DNA from: Lactarius indigo | Lineage: Eukaryota; Basidiomycota; Agaricomycetes; Russulales; Russulaceae | Direction: 5' to 3' | Length of the DNA: 64,000 bases | NCBI GenBank assembly: GCA_025766275.1 | Contig: JAFKAC010000002.1 | Span: 3,410,001 to 3,474,000, forward strand | Part shown: positions 36,127 to 47,300 of the stretch, piece after piece | Layout: each line of letters begins with the position of its first letter | Numbering within the stretch: the stretch's first letter is position 1 | Notes under the pieces: generated by a model | What the model saw: the letters and a program-made list of their open reading frames with translations, nothing else | Told to the model about the DNA's origin: nothing | Databases searched by the model: none | Made by a program: the position numbers and the translations under genes

Positions 36127-36877
36127 TCACATCGTACTACCCCCCTCCATTCCGCTCGCCTCCGCTAAGTTCTCCTCTTCAGCGGCGGCGACGTTCACTT
36201 GGTCACCGAGATTGTCTCTTCGCTTTTTTTCCATGACGACGAACGTAAGCACGAGAATGTCGAGGTTGAGCGTGCAAGACGGGTGGATGCGAAGACACGT
36301 TTTGAACTGGCCCTTAAATACGCCATTCGCAACGTGTGATGGATTGTGCTCATAGATGGCCTTGACACATCCGGTCCGCACGTGGAGGAGCTAAGGGGTG
36401 TTGAGTTGGGGAACAGTCAGCCAAGATATGCAAAAGAATCGCACACCTGAAAGCCCCGTCCCTTGCAAAATTTCCACACATACTCCTCTTCGTCATTTCC
36501 AGTAAAACACCTTGAACTTCATGGGGGGAGCTCGTCGGCGAGCAGTCAAAGGCAGAAGACTGAGGAATGGCTTACGTGCCGAAAGTGTTGATTTTCCACA
36601 AAAGGTCTTTCACTCGGACGCTCTTGTCTTCGGCGGCGTTGGCGCGTCCCTTGAACAGTTCGCTGTAAATCACTGAATGTCTGCCGAGCCCGCCCCACAC
36701 GATTTCTCCAAAAGTCTCGTCTTCGCTGATTTTTCCCGCCCCTATTCGCTGAATAGCGGACCTACATGACCGGAGTGACGACAGGGGCCGAGATGTGCGG
36801 ACTCGATAGCGAAGGAAACCGTCCGAAGTTATGAATACAGTATTGACTGGGTCGTTCGGGAAGAGATAAAGCTCCAT
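36127..36877 (-). CDS. DUF6593 domain protein
   Basis: Three exons, 36576-36877, 36447-36510 and 36127-36390, giving 209 aa with intact frame. DUF6593 is a small, basidiomycete-enriched beta-rich domain of unknown function. Supporting blocks: the start MELYLFPNDPVNTVFITSDG, the central ...FTGNDEEEYVWKFCKGRGF across the second exon, and the characteristic C-terminal strand LDILVLTFVVMEKKRRDN. An acidic tail follows. The start is the first ATG before the family's opening motif. No signal peptide or membrane segment. Because the family is lineage-restricted and uncharacterised, I assign no function. Confidence 0.75.
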
Positions 36878-37754
36878 AGCGCGTTGTGGAAATACGTTCG
36901 AAAGAGGAGCTGCTGCGGCGTCTTATAAGACTTGGATGTCTGCAATGAAATGGCAAGGAAGGGAAGATCTGCAGAAGTGATCCATCTGGGCTGCTGCGGC
37001 GTTGCTATACATTCAGATTTACAATTCAACCAGAGAAGGGCCACTCTACATAGGAGGACAAGCGAAACCGGTCTCCGACCTCCGACGTGGACAGCCCCAA
37101 GCCAATCGACCTCGGCCTAGGAGGACCGTGTCACGGTCATAATTGTAAAAAGAGTAGATACTGGAAGTAGACCATCCGGAGTTCTGGAGCTTCAAGGCCA
37201 AGACCATGGGACGTTGCCGGTCGATCAACGATCAACAATCCTGCTAGAGCTATAGGATAGTTGACTTTAAAGGTGACCAAGTCGGGGTGTGAACACTTTT
37301 TGCAACGATTTTTCATTTTCTGGCTTGAGTACCTCGGTAGGTAGGCAAAGTTAATTAAGCGACCAATCAGAGAGACCTGTGCCCAGATGATATTGTTCTG
37401 CCGGGGCACGTCAACTTGCAGAATCGATCTAGAGCTGTGTTACTTCTGAAGCCGATTCCTGAGCCGACGATTTTTACTGCGCTTACAACACATGACGACG
37501 ACGTTGTTCCTAATTGACCCTCTCCTCCTTAATGTACGAAGCTTGATCCTTAGTTCGAGTCACTGGCATACAACTGCCCTGCTCACCGTCGTCGTGACAT
37601 CCCAGTCTAGCGTCCAAAACATCCCCTTGGCTGGCTACCATGCTGCGTCACCGCCGTAATACTGACAAATGCGGTGATTGTACAGACTCGGGTTATGGGT
37701 ATCGGTAGTCGTGTGTTTGCCGCAGTGGGTGTGGGAAATGACGGGAACATCCTA
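36878..37754. other. Intergenic, no recognised gene
   Basis: About 880 bp between DUF6593 and the zinc-finger gene. No domain-bearing frame seen. Confidence 0.45.
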
Positions 37755-38720
37755 TTACGGCAACTCTCGAGCGTGTCTATTACATAGACGCTGATGCCGT
37801 TTCAACGCGTCGTGCCTCGAGAACGTTGCCCCACAGCTACAAACAACCGACTTGCCGTTATGCTTGGCAGTCGTCTGCAGATGTCGCAGGGCGTCGCCCT
37901 TTCTGTGGAAAGTCTTATTGCACCCCCCAATCCGACATTTCCACAACTTTGTGTGAATCCTTTCAATCCCTTCCGTTTTCCTGCCTCCCCCTTTGCTAGT
38001 CGGCCCAGAGTCTGCGTGAGGGCCTACTTTCGATATGTAGGGCGCGCCAGAGAGGTTGTTACCCCCCTCCGCGTGACACTTCCATTTCGTGTGGCCCTTG
38101 TCCACGGCTCTGGAGTTTCTGGCAGTGGCTTGAATGGTAACCTGCATCACCTCACATGATCCATTTCGTGCCCTGCAGACGCCGTTTTCGAACTTACTGT
38201 CGGTCTTCTTTCTGCTCCATGCTTGTTGGTGATTGGGCCAGTCCCTGGCATGTCTATTCCCTAGTCAGTGTCCAAAGTAAGGGTTGCTCGATGGCATTCA
38301 TACCCGGGACACGTGCGCGGGCCGAATCCTCTAACCAGCCAGCGTCGTCGCCGTCTGGAGATGCCCTGTCTGCACCGGGCGATATATCCTTGAGACGGCC
38401 ATAAGACGGTTAATTTCGGATCGATGCAGGTAGGCGTTGGGCTCGGACTCGAGCGCCTTCGATTCTGAACTTGCGCCGGCAGAAGAAGTAGCTGCTGATG
38501 CCGACCCCGTATCATGTCACGAATCGAGGACTTTAGGGGCAAAGACTCACGTACCAGGGGTATGCTCCTGAAGACCCTCGGCGCAGGTGGTCGAGAGATT
38601 CTGCTGATGCATCGGTGTGACCAATCCGTCTCTCGATACATCACACTCGACACAAACCGCGAGGACATCCACCTCGAAATCACCGAGGCTCCAAGACGTC
38701 GACTGGTACCGGAAGTCCAT
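37755..38720 (-). CDS. C2H2 zinc-finger protein
   Basis: Reconstructed five-exon gene: 38555-38720, 38376-38491, 38304-38330, 38198-38260 and 37755-38141; about 252 aa. The last exon holds two zinc fingers: WKCRIGGCNKTFHRKGDALR with H-L-Q-T-T-A-K-H, then SVVCSCGATFSRHDALKRHQ ending R-L-C. The second finger has the C-C-H-C/H spacing seen in fungal transcription-factor-like proteins. The upstream exons encode a Ser/Ala-rich acidic region (SSAGASSESKALESEP). The intron at 38261-38303 has a textbook branch site (ACTGAC) just before its TAG. The fingers are certain. The upstream exon chain is supported by splice signals and frame but not by known homology, so the N-terminus is tentative. Likely a nuclear DNA-binding regulator. 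Confidence 0.65.
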
Positions 38721-39525
38721 GTAAGATACGTTCTGCGGACGGGAATTTCTTTCTGTGACTTGGATGGTACTTCATTTCCTTAAGCATCTTTAGTAGACGG
38801 TGTACTCACTTGCTAGGGGCTTAACGTACAGAAGCACTCCAGAGACAGAAGGGGATTTGGCGTGCCGGGCGTATTCCTCACCATTCACATTCACATTTAT
38901 AGAATGTAAGGCAGAGGTGTCCCACCACCCTCGTTCATTCCGTCAAGTTTCAGGTTTGTAAACTTTACGACCGTTTCCAATTGCCACAAAAACATGGGTG
39001 ATGGCAGTAGCTCGAAGGAGTTTGTGGATTTCCGCATTAGACCATCAGACGCCCTCAACCGTCGCTGCTGGGTCAACGTTTACGTAGACGACATGTTATA
39101 ATCGCTACTAACTGCAGCGAGGCGGCCTTCTGCAAAGGATTCGTTGTCTAAGATGCAAGCGAGGCTCCTGCGTGAATGTTATTTTAGTTGCGATGGCCCC
39201 ACTCTAGATCGCTTAGCTCCTCGCGGCGACTAGGGCGTGTCACAAGGCGCTTCTCCAGTGGGCAACTAGGATCTCTTGGCGAGCTATACCGCTCCGAGGC
39301 GCTATGGAAGGCACGCGACAGAGGGTAGCCAGTCATCAAGGCAGCGAGGACAAGGTCTGTTGTAGGATGAAGAGAGACAAAGGTCCTCAAATTTCTCTAT
39401 ATCTGTTCTGGAATTCGTTGTGATAAGCGCAGAAGCTATGATTACTATGTGTAAAGGGCAGGCGTACAATAGCTAGGCTTACAACATGTCTGACAAGGCT
39501 CCATACGATCTCCCCCCCTCCGGCG
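38721..39525. other. Intergenic, no recognised gene
   Basis: Upstream of the zinc-finger gene and downstream of the PLC-like gene. Only small frames; nothing recognised. Confidence 0.45.
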
Positions 39526-41012
39526 TCATCTCCTAAAGTTGTGTTCTATCAAAAGTGGCACAACACCAGTTCCCACTGGCATCTCATAGAAATCCATCAA
39601 TGTCCATGCGCACAACGTCGTTTTCTTCTTGAGCGCGACAAGTAAGAAGTGAGCAACGCGCGAATTGACCCCTTCAACGCCGAAGCCAAAGCGCGGCCAA
39701 CCAAAGCCGGTCGAGATAACCGTAGGTGTAGCGAAGGGGAAGGAAGAAGCAGAGAAGTATGTGATAGACAGAACGGGTTGGGTGATACTAGCAGGAGGGG
39801 GTAAGAGAAGACGGGTTGAAAGCCGCGTCTTCTCTGGGATGGAAAGGAAGGAGGGGACGTGATACCTACGATGCCGTGATTCAGTGAGTTTGCCACGGCA
39901 TACGGGAAGACGACCACGCACCAGTCCTGCGTCCGTACCAGAACATCTTTGCATGTCCACGAAAAAGCCTCCTTCGCGCTGTCTGGCCAATTTGTCGGGT
40001 GAATTCCCATGCCCTCCAACCCATTTTCCCATGCAGCGCCGTCGCCACCAAAACGGCTAAACATGATCGCCTTCCCACGTACTTCGCCTAGAGTCGGGAT
40101 GCGATTCTCCAAGCACCACATGCTCATGCCCCCGGGACTAGCCTCTATCTCGTCACGCACTAGGGCTGAAAAGTTCGCCGGGCTATGGGTATCATAGTCT
40201 TCCTGCTTTATCGAGACAACAATGGTTTCAGCGGGCCGACTTGGGGGATATAAGAAAGGTATGAAGATCCGCGAGAATGGACTGGAATGTTGTGCGCTGT
40301 GGGTATTGGCCGTGATATACAAGAAGTCGCCCGTTCTTCTTGGCAAGGCGAATATCAAGAAGGCGTATTCCGCAGTTGAGCTGTACCAAGAGAGGAGTAG
40401 TCACGGACTGGCACTGAGAGATAGGCCAACCGTAGAATGCCATGCTACGGGACGTCAGTGAGATACACTCGGAAGTGGCCGGAAACTCACGTATCATGGG
40501 TACCTGCGCAAGATAGTCAGACTACTCGAAAGGTAGTGACCGTGACCTAGACTTGCCTGGTAAACAAAGAGAGTAAAGTGGGGTAGTGTCTGGTAAATCA
40601 GACAAGAAAGATTCCAATGGTCGCTTTGGGAGGACCAAAATGTCAGTGCGCTCCTTACACGTCTAATGCGCATATTCTCTCATTATCATTCAACCGAAGA
40701 TTTATACAACAGAGCAAGAGAAGTTACCTGATCGCGGTATATGCGCCATGGACAGTCCTCGGGCATGGCGAGGAGACATCGTGAGGATGACGATGACTTG
40801 CTCAGGTTGACAACATACTGCTGCTCTTCCTCGTAGTCAAGGGGCACCTTTTCCGGCGCACTTCCTCTGACCGATGATATGGCGAACTTTTGCTTTCCAG
40901 AAGGGATTGCAACAGAGGCTTCTGGAGGAACAATCAATTCAGAATCATTCCTGCAGCAATCGTACTTGAAAAGAATCGCATTTTCCGTTAGGTTGAAGAA
41001 GCAGAGCTTCAT
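39526..41012 (-). CDS. PI-specific phospholipase C X-domain-like protein
   Basis: Resembles bacterial-type PI-PLC (X domain only), which cleaves the phosphodiester bond of phosphatidylinositol. Exons: 40728-41012, 40557-40662, 40491-40503, 39866-40444 and 39526-39833. The N-terminal ~95 residues are a beta-rich, Cys-containing extension. The X domain begins at LPGTHDTMAFYGWP: the first catalytic His is encoded by a 13-nt microexon between a GC-AG and a GT-AG intron. IRLLDIRL holds the conserved Asp, and LLVYHGQYPQRTTF the second catalytic His. SIKQED, then TGFGWPRFGFGVEGVNSR and WTLMDFYE complete the barrel. There is one frame break (extra T at about 40230). No signal peptide or membrane anchor is evident, unlike many secreted homologues. 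Start chosen at MKLCFFNLTE, 147 bp from the divergent RAD1 start. Confidence 0.8.
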
Positions 41013-41159
41013 GGCAGTCGAGTTCGAAGGGTCTTGCTTGAGTGAAGCGCAGGTCCGAGAGGCACAGCTTAGAAGTGCCAAGAGTCACAAAACACGTGAT
41101 GTACGTCACAAAGCCATAAATGGTCATAACCTTTATGGTCGATTCCTCGTTCTCAAAGA
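41013..41159. promoter_or_regulatory. 147-bp bidirectional intergenic region (PLC-like / RAD1)
   Basis: The two start codons face away from each other with only 147 bp between them. The interval includes the palindrome-like ACGTGATGTACGTCA near 41093-41107, a CRE/ATF-like core. Both promoters must fit here, so the genes probably share control elements. Confidence 0.5.
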
Positions 41160-42703
41160 ATGTCAAACGCGGGTGAAGCCACGCGGACACCAACAGTGAG
41201 CTTTTAATATCGAGCTCGTTTCTGGCCGTTCGACGGTTGCCAAAAATGAGGTATTCGCAGCATCTGTGCACGATGTTCGTCACTTGGGCAGCCTCCTGAG
41301 AGGCGTAAATTTTGTTGACGTGAGTCGTTGCTTCGGTTCCTACCAACTTTTCGTAGAACTGACATCTAGCTCAGTTCGCGTTAATGACCATTACTGGCGG
41401 TGGCTTGACTGTATTTGTCGAGGAGTCTTCGATAGTTGCAGGTATCTCCCTTTCTAGCCTGCATATAATATGGCTCTAAATGAAGCACACGCGCGAGTAG
41501 CCGCGGCATACGTCCCTGCGCAGATATTTGATGAGTTCACGTACAATGCACCGGTAGCATCACCCTCTGCATCACCCACACCGCCGGAGCTGTCCCAGTC
41601 AGAAGAACCAACAGTACTGGAATTCCCGTTGCGTGTATTTATAGATTCACTGTCCATCTTCTCCACCGGTCCAGCGCCCAGCGTTGTGGAGGGGAGAGCA
41701 AAGACTCGAAGGTGGGTGCGCGACCGCGACGATGGCGGAGAAGACGATGTACCTCGAGGGAGAATCGAGGCCTATTTTGCCCCAGTGTCGGGGAAGACAG
41801 TTGGGATGCGCTTGTCGTATGCTTGCGAGGGACATCCCTTGTCTTTACTCGTGTGCGTGCCCCCTTAGTATATCCATGTTAACGCGCCGCTAACGATGCT
41901 CAGTGCGGAAGGATCAGCAGAGCCGGATGCAAAGTTTGAAGTGACGACCTATACTGCCGACTCACAGCCGGATATGTCCTTTGATATTGAACAGACGTGG
42001 GTATTTCCTCATAGGAAATGTTTGCGGCAAGCTCAATGTGTCCACAGCGTTCTTCAGCTCATTTTAAAGGTGCGAGGCTTTGACTGTCGTCTCAATACTC
42101 TGTCCAACTATACATAGTCCTCCTGGCTTCGTGATGCTCTTTCTGAAATCGATCCGTCATGCGACAAGCTCACTTTAATTGGCAATCCTCCCCCTGCACA
42201 AGACTCGCCTTCGCGGAGGCCCCGTGCGACAGCACCACCCCCAATTTTTCGGATTCACGCAGAAGGGGCGTTTGGAAGTACCGAGGTACACATTTCCCAT
42301 CATTTGTACGCTCGTGAGAAGTTCACTGCTGTAATTTACCCTAGATGGACTATCCGAATGACCGTGAGGTGCTTGAGACCGTACATTGCGCAGAACCAGT
42401 TTCATTCAGGTTTGCGTGCCTGCCTGAGGTATTAGCGCTAATATGACTAAGCTGATACACAGCTACCGAGTGGCACATATCGCATCGAGCACAGCGGGCT
42501 CTGCAGAGCTCGAGCAAGACATCACTGCGCATAGGCAATGACGGGACTATGAACATGCAGTTCCTGGTACCGTCACCGCTGATCCGGGGCGGGACCAACG
42601 AAGCGTTCATCTCATTCCGGGTAAAGCAACTTGTTCATTCGACCAGTTGTAATTGACATGTCTTACGGGCCGATAGTTTCTACCCCTGGACGAAGTCGAG
42701 TAG
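41160..42703 (+). CDS. RAD1: DNA-damage checkpoint clamp subunit RAD1
   Basis: PCNA-like subunit of the RAD9-RAD1-HUS1 (9-1-1) clamp loaded at damaged DNA to activate the ATR pathway. Ten exons: 41160-41195, 41251-41319, 41375-41441, 41486-41852, 41904-41996, 42048-42069, 42118-42285, 42345-42409, 42463-42620 and 42677-42703. Signature segments: SVHDVRHLGSLLRGVNFVD, TGGGLTVFVEES, AAAYVPAQIFDEFTY, FPLRVFIDSLSIF, LKSSWLRDALSEIDPSCDKL, FGSTEMDYPNDREVLE, and the C-terminal MQFLVPSP...EAFISFRFLPLDE. The second and sixth exons are short and only make sense with the assigned splice sites. A single extra T near 42485 breaks exon 9. All other junctions are in frame. Ends 111 bp from the convergent PDX1. 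Confidence 0.88.
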
Positions 42704-42814
42704 GTAGTGCAGTATCGATTGTATGACATGAGCCAGGAGTCCCCACGAGGTACGAATGGACATGCGTCTAATATTATGCCAAGTTCTATGGATGATTGAC
42801 AAACTATACTGGAT

Positions 42815-43994
42815 TCATATGAGCCCGTCAAGGAAGTCACTCGATTTCGGTTTTGAGGGCAGCACAGGTGGTAACGTTGAGGCTGCCCGAGTTGTGAGTG
42901 GTGGGAGGTAGTCAGCAATAACAGAGTCGAAGCTTGCCAATATTGGGGGAACTGCGAGAGCTTCAGCATAAATGTTAAGAGCGCGCGCATGGATCGTTAC
43001 ACTCACTCGTTCCGGCGCGCGCCTTGAGCGCCGTCTGATACATACTTTGGACGATGAGCTGGCGAATTGCGAGCCCGTCCAATGGCTGTGGCCAATGGTA
43101 TTGAATGCGAGTTGTACAACAGTTGACCGAGGCGTACCTTCTCTACCTTGGCCTCCGCCTTTTTGGGAGCCCTCTGCCCCTGGCCCGAGTAGTGTTGGTT
43201 TGAATGTACCCGTTGGGCTGGACGCCTTGCCGAGAAAGGCGAGGACATCACCTTTTGTCAACATTCCACGTACCCCAGTACCTTTTATCTTTTCGGGGTC
43301 CTGAACACCATATTCTTGAAGTAAACGGCTCACAGACGGGAAGAGAGGGCGTGAGTGCGATATGTGATGCGTTGCCTTGGGGGTGACTGGTGGGGCAGGA
43401 GAAGATGGGGTAGGAGGCGCTTGTTCCTGCTTGGGGACGGGAACCGACTTAGAAGGCGTCGGCTCATCTTTAGGAATCTCAAGGTTGGAGATGTCGTCAC
43501 CCTCTTCTGCCAGAAGAGCGATGACCTTTCCGACGGGAATGTTCTTCTGCCCGTCTTGAGCCTGTCATGTCGTACGTTGCGAAATCAGTATGGAGATTGG
43601 GTACTGTCGCGGGCAGAAAGCGCACAAGAATTTTGCCCACAATCCCGTCGTCTTGTGCTTCTACGTCTATAACTGCCTTGTCCGTTTCCTGTACAGTCAA
43701 GAAGATGTCAACGTGAAGGCACAAGTTGAGAATTGCCTAGGACATACGATCTCAAGCAGCACATCACCAGCAGTAAAGCTGTCGCCCTCCCTTTTCTTCC
43801 AAGATGCAATTCCTCCCTCTGTCATGGTCGGGGACATTGCGGGCATCTCGAACTTGGTGACGGCGCGAAGAGTGGATGTTGCGCTGAGCCCTGGTGTCAG
43901 CAAGTGAGGATTGGTATTGACGAAAAAGCACATGAAGGGGCGTACATCTCCGTGACTGATGCAAGGCAGACCTGAGAAAGGGCGAAGAGGACAT
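42815..43994 (-). CDS. PDX1: Pyruvate dehydrogenase complex E3-binding protein (component X), mitochondrial
   Basis: Docks dihydrolipoamide dehydrogenase (E3) to the pyruvate dehydrogenase core. Exons: 43946-43994, 43748-43890, 43626-43688, 43138-43561, 43007-43085 and 42815-42960; about 299 aa. Presequence [19 protein letters not shown], spanning the first intron, targets the matrix. The lipoyl domain has [19 protein letters not shown] and the lipoylation loop [17 protein letters not shown]. After a Pro-rich linker comes the peripheral-subunit-binding domain [20 protein letters not shown], then [13 protein letters not shown]. There is no E2 acetyltransferase core; instead the short fungal component-X tail ends in DFLDGLI. 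That is why I call PDX1 and not E2. One single-base insertion between 43150 and 43205 breaks the frame in the linker. Divergent from SCAP. Confidence 0.88.
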
Positions 43995-44386
43995 GGTCGG
44001 AAGGAGGAAGACTGGATTCAATAATCCGCTGGGGAACCGGAAAAGGTGCCGGCGGCAAGTCCATAACGGTCTGTCGGTCCGGTCAATGTCCGCTCGCCAC
44101 GTGGCGGCCGATACGGCCGGCGCCGACATTTGACGTTTTTGACCTGTGAGGTTGCAGTGAACGACGTCGACGATGCACGGTTGGTCTTTCATTTTCTTTC
44201 TTCGGTTGTTTCTCAGGCTCGACTCTTTGACAGCTTAATCTTGTCCCCATGTTTCGAGCGTATACACCATATCTTGAAGACCTCCACAACGCACAGACAC
44301 AGTGCACAGCATTTCGTTAGGACTGGCCCATCCCGGCCCACTTTTATTGGCCAATCCATCTCATTCTATTTTGCCACCTGTCTTCC
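43995..44386. promoter_or_regulatory. Shared upstream region of PDX1 and SCAP
   Basis: 392 bp separate the divergent starts. No canonical TATA seen. Contains GC-rich GGCGGCCGATACGGCCGGCG near 44102. No gene. Confidence 0.4.
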
Positions 44387-47300
44387 ATGGACACTCTTGG
44401 CTCACGCCTACTCCTCCGTGTTCGTACGAAGGGCCACCGTCTCTTCCATCGTTTTGGACTGTATGTCACGTTTTTATTCTCGCGCGTCCGGCGCTGATGA
44501 GGTGCATAAAGGCACTGCGCGACGCACCAGATTCGCGTCATTCTCATTTCCGCCGTCGTTATCACATCACTCTTCTACCCTGCTCTCGCCATCTATTCGT
44601 CCTCTCAACCTCGCTTCCTTGCCCACTTTTCCTCCCAGATTCTTGACCCCTTCCTTGCCGCCGACGCTATCTCTAGCTACGACGCCCAGCACCACCTCCG
44701 CGATATCTGGGCTGCACACGATAGCCTTCACGTTCGCGAAGACTCTGTCGTTCGCGCCAGATGTGGCGTCGAGCAGACGTTGCGTGTCGAACGCGTACTT
44801 ATTCACAGCTCTGCCCCTACCGATTCCTCGCCGTTGACGCGCCAGCTCCTGCGTGCCACCCTGCGTATTGAGCGCAAGATTTCCGACGCCCTCGCCTTGC
44901 GCCAGATATCTTGTCTTCGATGGCCCGGCGGACAATGCGTCGTGGTTTCTCCCTTGATGTTCTGGCACCATGAAGAACGTGCGCTTGCAGCCGACGTGAA
45001 CGTTCTGCATACACTCCGGCCTTCTAATAATGTTTCCTTCGCTGGTGTCCCGATCCAATCCCAAATGGTTGTTGCATGGCGTGACAACGAATACTCGAGT
45101 GTGGACGCAGGATCTACAGTTTTTTTGGCCCTTACATATTTCTTTCCTGAAAGGGATTGCTTTGGGAAGGCGGGACACTCCGTCTGGCGCCAGGTACTTG
45201 AAGATGTCTCGAAAGACGGTGCGAACTTGATTATTGAGACTCAGCAGCCGAAGCTCATCGCCTTGGAGGTATGTCACGCCAAAATACACTTGTGAGCTAG
45301 GATCTCACATGGAGCCATAGTACACGACACGCAAATCTTCCTCCACAGACTCCTCAGTGTTAACTGTATTCATTTACTTGGCCTACTTTGCGCTTGCTAT
45401 TACTTTCGGACAATCAGTGCGCAAAGGTCTTCCCGTACATAACGGGATAGGTCTTATCTTCACTGGCGCCATCGAGATTCTCGTTAGTACTATAACCAGC
45501 CTGAGCGTTTGCGCGCTCGTGGGCTTCCGGGTCACCATGATACCCTGGTTTGTGCTTATCTATGCCCCGGATTCTTGCTCTGACTACGTTTCAAAGGGGG
45601 ATATTTCCTTTGATTATCGTGTTCATCGGCGCCGAGAATATGTTTAGTCTGGTTCGTGTCTAGCTAACCCCTTGAGCCATCTTTGTTGTTTATAATTAGC
45701 GTTCAGGTCGAGGCTGTCGTCAAAACGTCCATAACTCTCCCCGTCAAGGAACGTATCGCAGAGGGTTTGTCACGTGCCGGAACTTCTAACTCGCTAAAGG
45801 TCCTAACCTACAACATCATTCTCGGGGTCATCGCTTTCTTCGCACACGGCGCTACGCGCCAATTCTGTGCATTTGCTGTTGTCGTGCTTGTTGCACACTG
45901 GTTTCTCGTGCACACATTCTTCGTTGCGGTTCTGTCGATTGATCTTCAGCGACTAGAGCTCGAGGAACTCTTACAGCAAAATGCAAGTTTTACGCCATCA
46001 GTCCAGCCCGTCGCGCCGGGACAGACGGTCCAGCGAAATGGGAGGGGCCGTAAATTTATGACAACGTTGCAGGGACTACTCCGTGGACGTGCAACTAAGA
46101 ATATTAGTTTGCTATTGGTACGGGACTCGATCATTTATCATTCATGGGCCTTGACTCCTTCTCTCAGCTTCTTGCGACGACTGGGACCCTCTATTTCGTG
46201 ACATACCCTGCAAATCGCCTTTCTGATACCCCTCGATACCAACTTCAATACCTCTTGCTCAACAACGTAAACAGGATCTCCTTTCTGGCGCGGGAGATCC
46301 TGCTTGGCATACCTGGCGTATGCTCAACCCGAGAGAAGATCCACTAGTACATCTACGCATCGAGGCACCTACACTCCTAATGTTCCACCCTGCTGATAAT
46401 ACCCAGTCCACCACACGCTCTCAACTACCTCACCGCGGGCGCCCGTCATTATCTTACTCCTTGGGTCGTGCGCACAACGACACGGATGACGCGTATCGTC
46501 GTGCTTCCCATTGCGGCCACTGTCGCAGCGCTCTATGCTCTCCTTCTATATCTGCTCAAAGATGCCGAGCGTCTTGAAGCACAGCGCCACCGCGCCGAAG
46601 CTGACTCGCTACCGCTACAAAGCACGGACCCACCAACGGCGCCTCTCGCCTTCTCCGTGCTTCCTCGTGCTCATTCTACAGACATAGAACTACTGGCAGT
46701 GAGCGCGGATGGACAAACAGCTGCAGGGGTGAGTCTCGAGAACGAGCTCATCCTCTGGACCAACGGATCCGTGGCACCAGTTGCACTTGGTGCCGCGGAT
46801 GTGCTCGGCGCCGGTCCGTCAAACTTAAGCGCTGCTATCACCGCACTTGCCCTAGACGACACTGGCTCTCTCTGCGCAGCAGGTACTGGGGCCGGGGTCG
46901 TGGCCATTTGGGCCCTATCCACTCCTACGTTTGGACGGCCGCAGCGGGTGCTGCGCGGCGCATCGTCGGCTGTGACCGGCGTCTACTTCGTGAATACCCA
47001 CGTGCCCGGGGGTTCAACATCATTTTCTCCTGCTCTCCCGGATCATATGCCCACTGTCTTCGTGACATACGAAAATGGAACCATTGTCAAGTGGGATGGA
47101 GCGACACCCAACACCCCAGTTTTAATATCTTCACTCCAAGGACGTCACGTACTCTGGTCCAGTGTCCTCCGTATTCCGGATACCAATCGCCTTGTAGCAG
47201 CCTACTCTATCGAAGACGGCTCCCTCGATATCATAGAACTCGTGCCCGGTTTTGAGCCACCTCTGGTCGCCGATTGTCGCCTACAGGCTGGTAATCCGAC

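Noticed and set aside
42815..43994. Calling PDX1 the E2 dihydrolipoamide acetyltransferase
   Set aside because: The lipoyl and E3-binding domains are present but the catalytic acetyltransferase core is absent and the short component-X tail ends the protein.
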